Source of the DNA: Cyanobacteria bacterium OH_CBB_238
GTDB taxonomy: Bacteria; Cyanobacteriota; Vampirovibrionia; Gastranaerophilales; Gastranaerophilaceae
Assembly: GCA_023409995.1 (NCBI GenBank)
Contig: JAEYQN010000021.1
Location: 1-16,890, forward strand
Direction of reading: 5' to 3'
DNA length: 16,890 nucleotides
The position numbers and the translations under genes were made by a program. Shown piece after piece: positions 13,643 to 16,890 of the stretch. Below the pieces are notes generated by a model, which was not told where the DNA came from, searched no databases, and saw only the letters and a program-made list of their open reading frames with translations. How positions within the stretch are numbered: the stretch's first letter is position 1; each line of letters opens with the position of its first letter.

Positions 13643-14770
13643 ATGACTAGTTATTACGAAATATTAGGGGTAGAGGCAACTTCTTCAAAAGAAGAGATAA
13701 AAAAATCTTTTAGGAAAAAAGCAAGAGAGTTACACCCCGATGTTAACAAAGCACCAGATGCAGAAGACAAATTCAAAGAACTTGGCAAAGCATATGAAAC
13801 TCTTATGGATGATGAAAAGAGGGCGACATATGATCGTTATGGTGAAGATGGTCTTAAAAATGCGGGATATAATACTCAAGGACCTTTCGATTTTGGTTTT
13901 GGCAATATAAACGATATTTTTGAAAGCTTTTTTGGTGGTGGATTTGGTGGGTTCTCTGGGCGAGAACAAAACCCTAATGCCCCGCAGCAAGGTTCGGATT
14001 TGAGGCTTGATATCGAGTTAGAATTTGAAGAAGCCGTGTTTGGTGTTGAAAAAGAAATAAAAATTAGTCATTTGGAAAATTGTGAAAAATGCAGTGGATC
14101 AGGGGTAAAACCTGGCTCTACTCCTGTTACTTGTCAAACTTGCGGTGGAACAGGTAGGATTCAACAAGTCACCCAAACAATATTGGGGCATTTTAGTCAA
14201 ATAACAACTTGTCCGAATTGTAATGGAACTGGTCAAAAGATTACCGATCCTTGTTCTGATTGTAAAGGTAAAGGAAGAGTTGAAAAAGAAAAAACATTAA
14301 AAGTAAAAATTCCTGCTGGTGTTGATAATCGTTCTAAAATTAGAATGGCGAATGAAGGTGATGCTGGTAAGAATGGCGGCCCAAATGGTGATCTCTATAT
14401 TGTTATTTATGTTAAAGAACATGAGTATTTTACGAGAAAAAGTAATGATGTTTATACTATTTTAAACGTTTCATTCCCACAGGCTGCACTTGGTGATGAA
14501 CAGACGATAAAAACATTAGATGGTGATAAGACATTCTCGATTCCGCAAGGTGTTGATAATGACAAAGTTTTAACATTAAAATCACTTGGAGTTCCTGTTT
14601 TAGGTGACAAACATAGACGAGGAGATCATCATGTTATTGTCAAAATAAAAACACCAAAACATATATCAGACGAAGAGAAAAAATTATACAAACAGTTATT
14701 TGAGTTGAATAAAAAGAAAAAATCTTCTGAAAGCATTATTGATAAAATGAAAAGCGCGCTTCATAACTAG
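13643..14770 (+). CDS. dnaJ: DnaJ, type I Hsp40 co-chaperone
   Basis: DnaJ delivers unfolded clients to DnaK and triggers its ATPase. All modules of a type I protein are present in its 375 residues. The J domain (1-70) has HPD at 31-33. A glycine/phenylalanine-rich linker follows (about 75-107, GFGNINDIFESFFGGGFGG). Four zinc-binding motifs are CEKCSGSG (147-154), CQTCGGTG (164-171), CPNCNGTG (190-197) and CSDCKGKG (204-211), which bind two zinc ions. The client-binding beta domains follow (about 215-340). The C-terminal tail is basic and rather short. A purine-rich AGAGAGAT lies upstream of the ATG. The next gene starts 18 bases after the stop. Confidence 0.97.
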   Translation: MTSYYEILGVEATSSKEEIKKSFRKKARELHPDVNKAPDAEDKFKELGKAYETLMDDEKRATYDRYGEDGLKNAGYNTQGPFDFGFGNINDIFESFFGGGFGGFSGREQNPNAPQQGSDLRLDIELEFEEAVFGVEKEIKISHLENCEKCSGSGVKPGSTPVTCQTCGGTGRIQQVTQTILGHFSQITTCPNCNGTGQKITDPCSDCKGKGRVEKEKTLKVKIPAGVDNRSKIRMANEGDAGKNGGPNGDLYIVIYVKEHEYFTRKSNDVYTILNVSFPQAALGDEQTIKTLDGDKTFSIPQGVDNDKVLTLKSLGVPVLGDKHRRGDHHVIVKIKTPKHISDEEKKLYKQLFELNKKKKSSESIIDKMKSALHN

Positions 14771-14788
14771 AAGTGGTGAGAGGTTAAT

Positions 14789-16417
14789 ATGAAATTAAAT
14801 AAAGTCTTTATCGTGATACTTACTTTAGTAATGTCGCAAATGTGCTCACTTGCTGCGCAGTTGCCGAAAAATGTTCAGGATTTCATATTAAAAGAAGAGC
14901 CGAAAGCTTCAATACGATTCGATGGTTTAATTACTCTTGAAGATGGCTCAATATATCTTCCGGTTATTCCTTCTTACTTAACAGAAGTTAAAGAATTGGC
15001 TGTTACTTACACTTACCCTGAAAAAGCTAGCTTGAAGAAAAAACCTGAAGTTGTTATTTTGAATAATAACTATTCCTTTTTGAAACTTATAAAAACTAAA
15101 AGTGGAATATTGACAGTTTGTCAAAATCCAAATTTGCCATTTCTTTTAAAAACAGGGGTAATTCCTCAAGACTTGTTAGTTCCAAGAGGTCTTGTTTTGC
15201 CGGATACTCTTAAGGGCTTATTGGGGGATATTCAAGTACCATTGTTGAGTACGACAAATATTGTTCCCAATTCTCAAGTTTCTGGTATTGAAACACCTCT
15301 GGTTGCGACGGCAACAAAGGTTGTAAATAGCAATTATTCCGGTGCTAATGTGAGTTTGACACCTCAGTTAAAAAATAAGTTGTATTATGTATCTAATAAT
15401 AGCTCTCCCTTATTGAAAGTTTTTTCTTCTGATTCTACTGCTCCTATGTATAGTTTGAAATTTAGTGGTGTTCCGAAAGTTGTTGAATCAGCGGTAGCAG
15501 GGAAGTATTTGCTAGTTATATCTAATTATAATAAACAATTACAAGTTATTGATGTTAAAAATGAGTACATAGCAAAGCAGATTGATTTATCGGTAATTCC
15601 TTCTGATATTGTTGTTTGTGATTCAGTAAATAAAGCTTTTGTTGCCAGTGTTGAAGACAAATCACTGTTTGTTGTTGATTTAGTTGATATGAAAATCAAA
15701 GAGAAAATTAGTATAGTTGGAACCCCTGTTAATTTGGCAATTTCTGTAGATGGATCACAATTGGCTTACCAAGATAAAGATTCTTCTAATATATATGTAA
15801 TAAAGTTTAATGATCAGTATAAAAACCAGTTGGTGGCAAATCATTCCAATATTTCTAAAATGCTAATTAATAATAATCAATTGTTTTTGTTAGACAGAGT
15901 TGATGGAAAATTAAATATACTGAAATATGATTTGGATAGAGACTTAGATCAAGAGCAAAAAGATGAGCAAGATAGATTAATACAAGCAAAGAAAAAAGAG
16001 TCGTTGACTTTAGGCTCTTTAATTGAAGAGATTTCATCTGGTATTGACCCTGTTATAATGGGGCGTGAGAAGTTGATTCAAGGTCCCAAATATTATACTA
16101 CATCTGAAAATCAAGTACAGGTTGGTATAAGACCAACAGATATGTTGTTATATAAGGGCAAATTATTTGTGCTTTGTTCGGCAGATGCAGCAGTTTATGT
16201 TATAGACATTGCTCAACAGAGCATTATTTCGAAAATTCAGCTTCCTAAAGTTGGATTTCCTAGAAAAATAACTATGTTGCAAAATTCTCCGGTAGCACTT
16301 ATTACAAATGTTTCAGCAAAAAAATATGATGTTATAGATTTAGATAAATATACTTTGCTTCAGACAGTTAATATTGATTCTCTGGTTAGTGAAGTAGCCG
16401 TGGTGGATAAAAAATAA
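14789..16417 (+). CDS. Secreted beta-propeller (YncE-like) protein, function unknown
   Basis: The 542-residue protein starts with a Sec signal peptide (1 to about 22 or 23; KLNK, a hydrophobic stretch FIVILTLVM, then SLAA before the likely cut). Residues 25-150 form an unrecognised N-terminal region. From about 195 on there are repeated strand patterns of a beta-propeller of the YncE / YVTN type: LYYVSNNSSPLLKVF, YLLVISNYNKQLQVIDV, KAFVASVEDKSLFVVDL, QLAYQDKDSSNIYVIKF, QLFLLDRVDGKLNILKY, LFVLCSADAAVYVIDI, and PVALITNVSAKKYDVIDL. A highly charged helical insert (about 381-404, DLDRDLDQEQKDEQ) and a linker to 445 interrupt the propeller. No catalytic motif is visible. GAGAGG (14778-14783), five bases before the ATG, supports the start. 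The stop and the next start overlap as TAATG. Confidence 0.7.
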   Translation: MKLNKVFIVILTLVMSQMCSLAAQLPKNVQDFILKEEPKASIRFDGLITLEDGSIYLPVIPSYLTEVKELAVTYTYPEKASLKKKPEVVILNNNYSFLKLIKTKSGILTVCQNPNLPFLLKTGVIPQDLLVPRGLVLPDTLKGLLGDIQVPLLSTTNIVPNSQVSGIETPLVATATKVVNSNYSGANVSLTPQLKNKLYYVSNNSSPLLKVFSSDSTAPMYSLKFSGVPKVVESAVAGKYLLVISNYNKQLQVIDVKNEYIAKQIDLSVIPSDIVVCDSVNKAFVASVEDKSLFVVDLVDMKIKEKISIVGTPVNLAISVDGSQLAYQDKDSSNIYVIKFNDQYKNQLVANHSNISKMLINNNQLFLLDRVDGKLNILKYDLDRDLDQEQKDEQDRLIQAKKKESLTLGSLIEEISSGIDPVIMGREKLIQGPKYYTTSENQVQVGIRPTDMLLYKGKLFVLCSADAAVYVIDIAQQSIISKIQLPKVGFPRKITMLQNSPVALITNVSAKKYDVIDLDKYTLLQTVNIDSLVSEVAVVDKK

Positions 16418-16890
16418 TGAACGTAATAGTCAGAGAGACACTTGAAGAACTTGAAAAAACGGCGAAAGATTTTTGGAATATTGCTCCAGAGACAGCTAAT
16501 TTTCTGAACATGTTGATAAAAATGACAAAAGCTAAGGACCTTCTCGAAATAGGGACCTCAAATGGGTATTCTGGCATTTGGCTGGCTTTGGCATTAAAAG
16601 AAACAGGTGGGCGCATGACCACAATTGAGTTTTGGGACAAAAGACAATCTGTTGCAATTGCAAATTTTGAAAAATGTGGGCTTCTAGATATTATTACTAC
16701 AAAAATTGGTTCTGCTCTTAATGTTTTGAAAGAAGATATAAATCAAGAATTTGATTTTGTTTTCATTGACGCAAATAAAGGTGAATATATAAAATATTTT
16801 GAATTAATCCACCCATTATTAAGGTCAGGTGGAATTATTGCAGCAGACAATGTCCTTTCGCATGAAGAAAAAGTTAAGCCATTTGTAGAT
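16417..16890 (+). CDS. Class I SAM-dependent O-methyltransferase, COMT-like (3' end outside window)
   Basis: The frame is open from the ATG at 16417 to the end of the window, 158 codons. The start shares one base with the stop of the propeller gene (TAATG), which implies coupled translation. The SAM-binding motif I is LLEIGTSNGYSG (42-53), followed by an acidic residue at the end of the next strand (TTIEF, E71). FVFIDANKGEY (115-124) and GGIIAADNVL (138-147) match the metal-binding region of catechol-type O-methyltransferases, with D118, D144 and N145 as likely ligands. These enzymes methylate small hydroxylated molecules; the bacterial relative TrmR methylates hydroxyuridine at tRNA position 34. 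The substrate here cannot be decided. The missing part is probably 50-60 residues. Confidence 0.88.
   Translation, partial: MNVIVRETLEELEKTAKDFWNIAPETANFLNMLIKMTKAKDLLEIGTSNGYSGIWLALALKETGGRMTTIEFWDKRQSVAIANFEKCGLLDIITTKIGSALNVLKEDINQEFDFVFIDANKGEYIKYFELIHPLLRSGGIIAADNVLSHEEKVKPFVD

Noticed and set aside
14816..14850. Propeller protein as a lipoprotein with C19 as the lipidated cysteine
   Set aside because: The residues before C19 (SQM) do not fit a lipobox, and a normal signal peptidase I site (SLA/A) follows at once.

Overview
This is an AT-rich bacterial chromosomal window using the standard code. It holds 13 genes, two of them cut by the window edges, and is mostly housekeeping. The organism is inferred, not proven. 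A complete type I DnaJ, a two-step proBA route, a processive-type family 2 glycosyltransferase, a short YidC without the large proteobacterial P1 domain, and a prepilin-like protein carrying a phage tail-fibre chaperone together suggest a relative of the non-photosynthetic cyanobacterial sister lineages (Vampirovibrionia / Melainabacteria, for example Gastranaerophilales). No rRNA, tRNA, insertion sequence or CRISPR array is visible.

Layout. 1-1694 (+): the 3' end of an MsbA-type ABC exporter, then a uridine-kinase-like P-loop kinase. 1666-3415 (-): miaA, whose first 19 codons lie inside the end of an upstream gene for a six-helix membrane protein. 3587-7166 (+): a membrane glycosyltransferase, yidC with an extracytoplasmic insert, and queA. 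7169-10680 (-): a tandem GNAT-like protein followed by proB and proA. 10726-12564 (-): a 612-residue surface protein with a type IV prepilin N-terminus, nineteen 16-17-residue head repeats and a C-terminal S74 self-cleaving chaperone with a coiled coil. 12565-13031: a 467-bp gene-free gap with a candidate structured RNA and the grpE promoter. 13032-16890 (+): grpE, dnaJ, a secreted beta-propeller protein and an O-methyltransferase cut by the window end.

Gene cooperation. proB and proA encode the first two steps of proline synthesis. miaA and queA both modify tRNA anticodon-loop positions (A37 and the wobble base). GrpE and DnaJ are co-chaperones of DnaK, but dnaK is not between them; a secreted propeller protein and a methyltransferase follow in the same tight transcription unit. 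The ABC exporter, glycosyltransferase, YidC, pilin-like fibre and propeller protein all concern the envelope.

The most unusual element is the prepilin / head-repeat / S74 fusion at 10726-12564. Next are the possible structured RNA at about 12661-12862, the YidC insert, and the apparently near-leaderless starts of proB and the membrane-protein gene.
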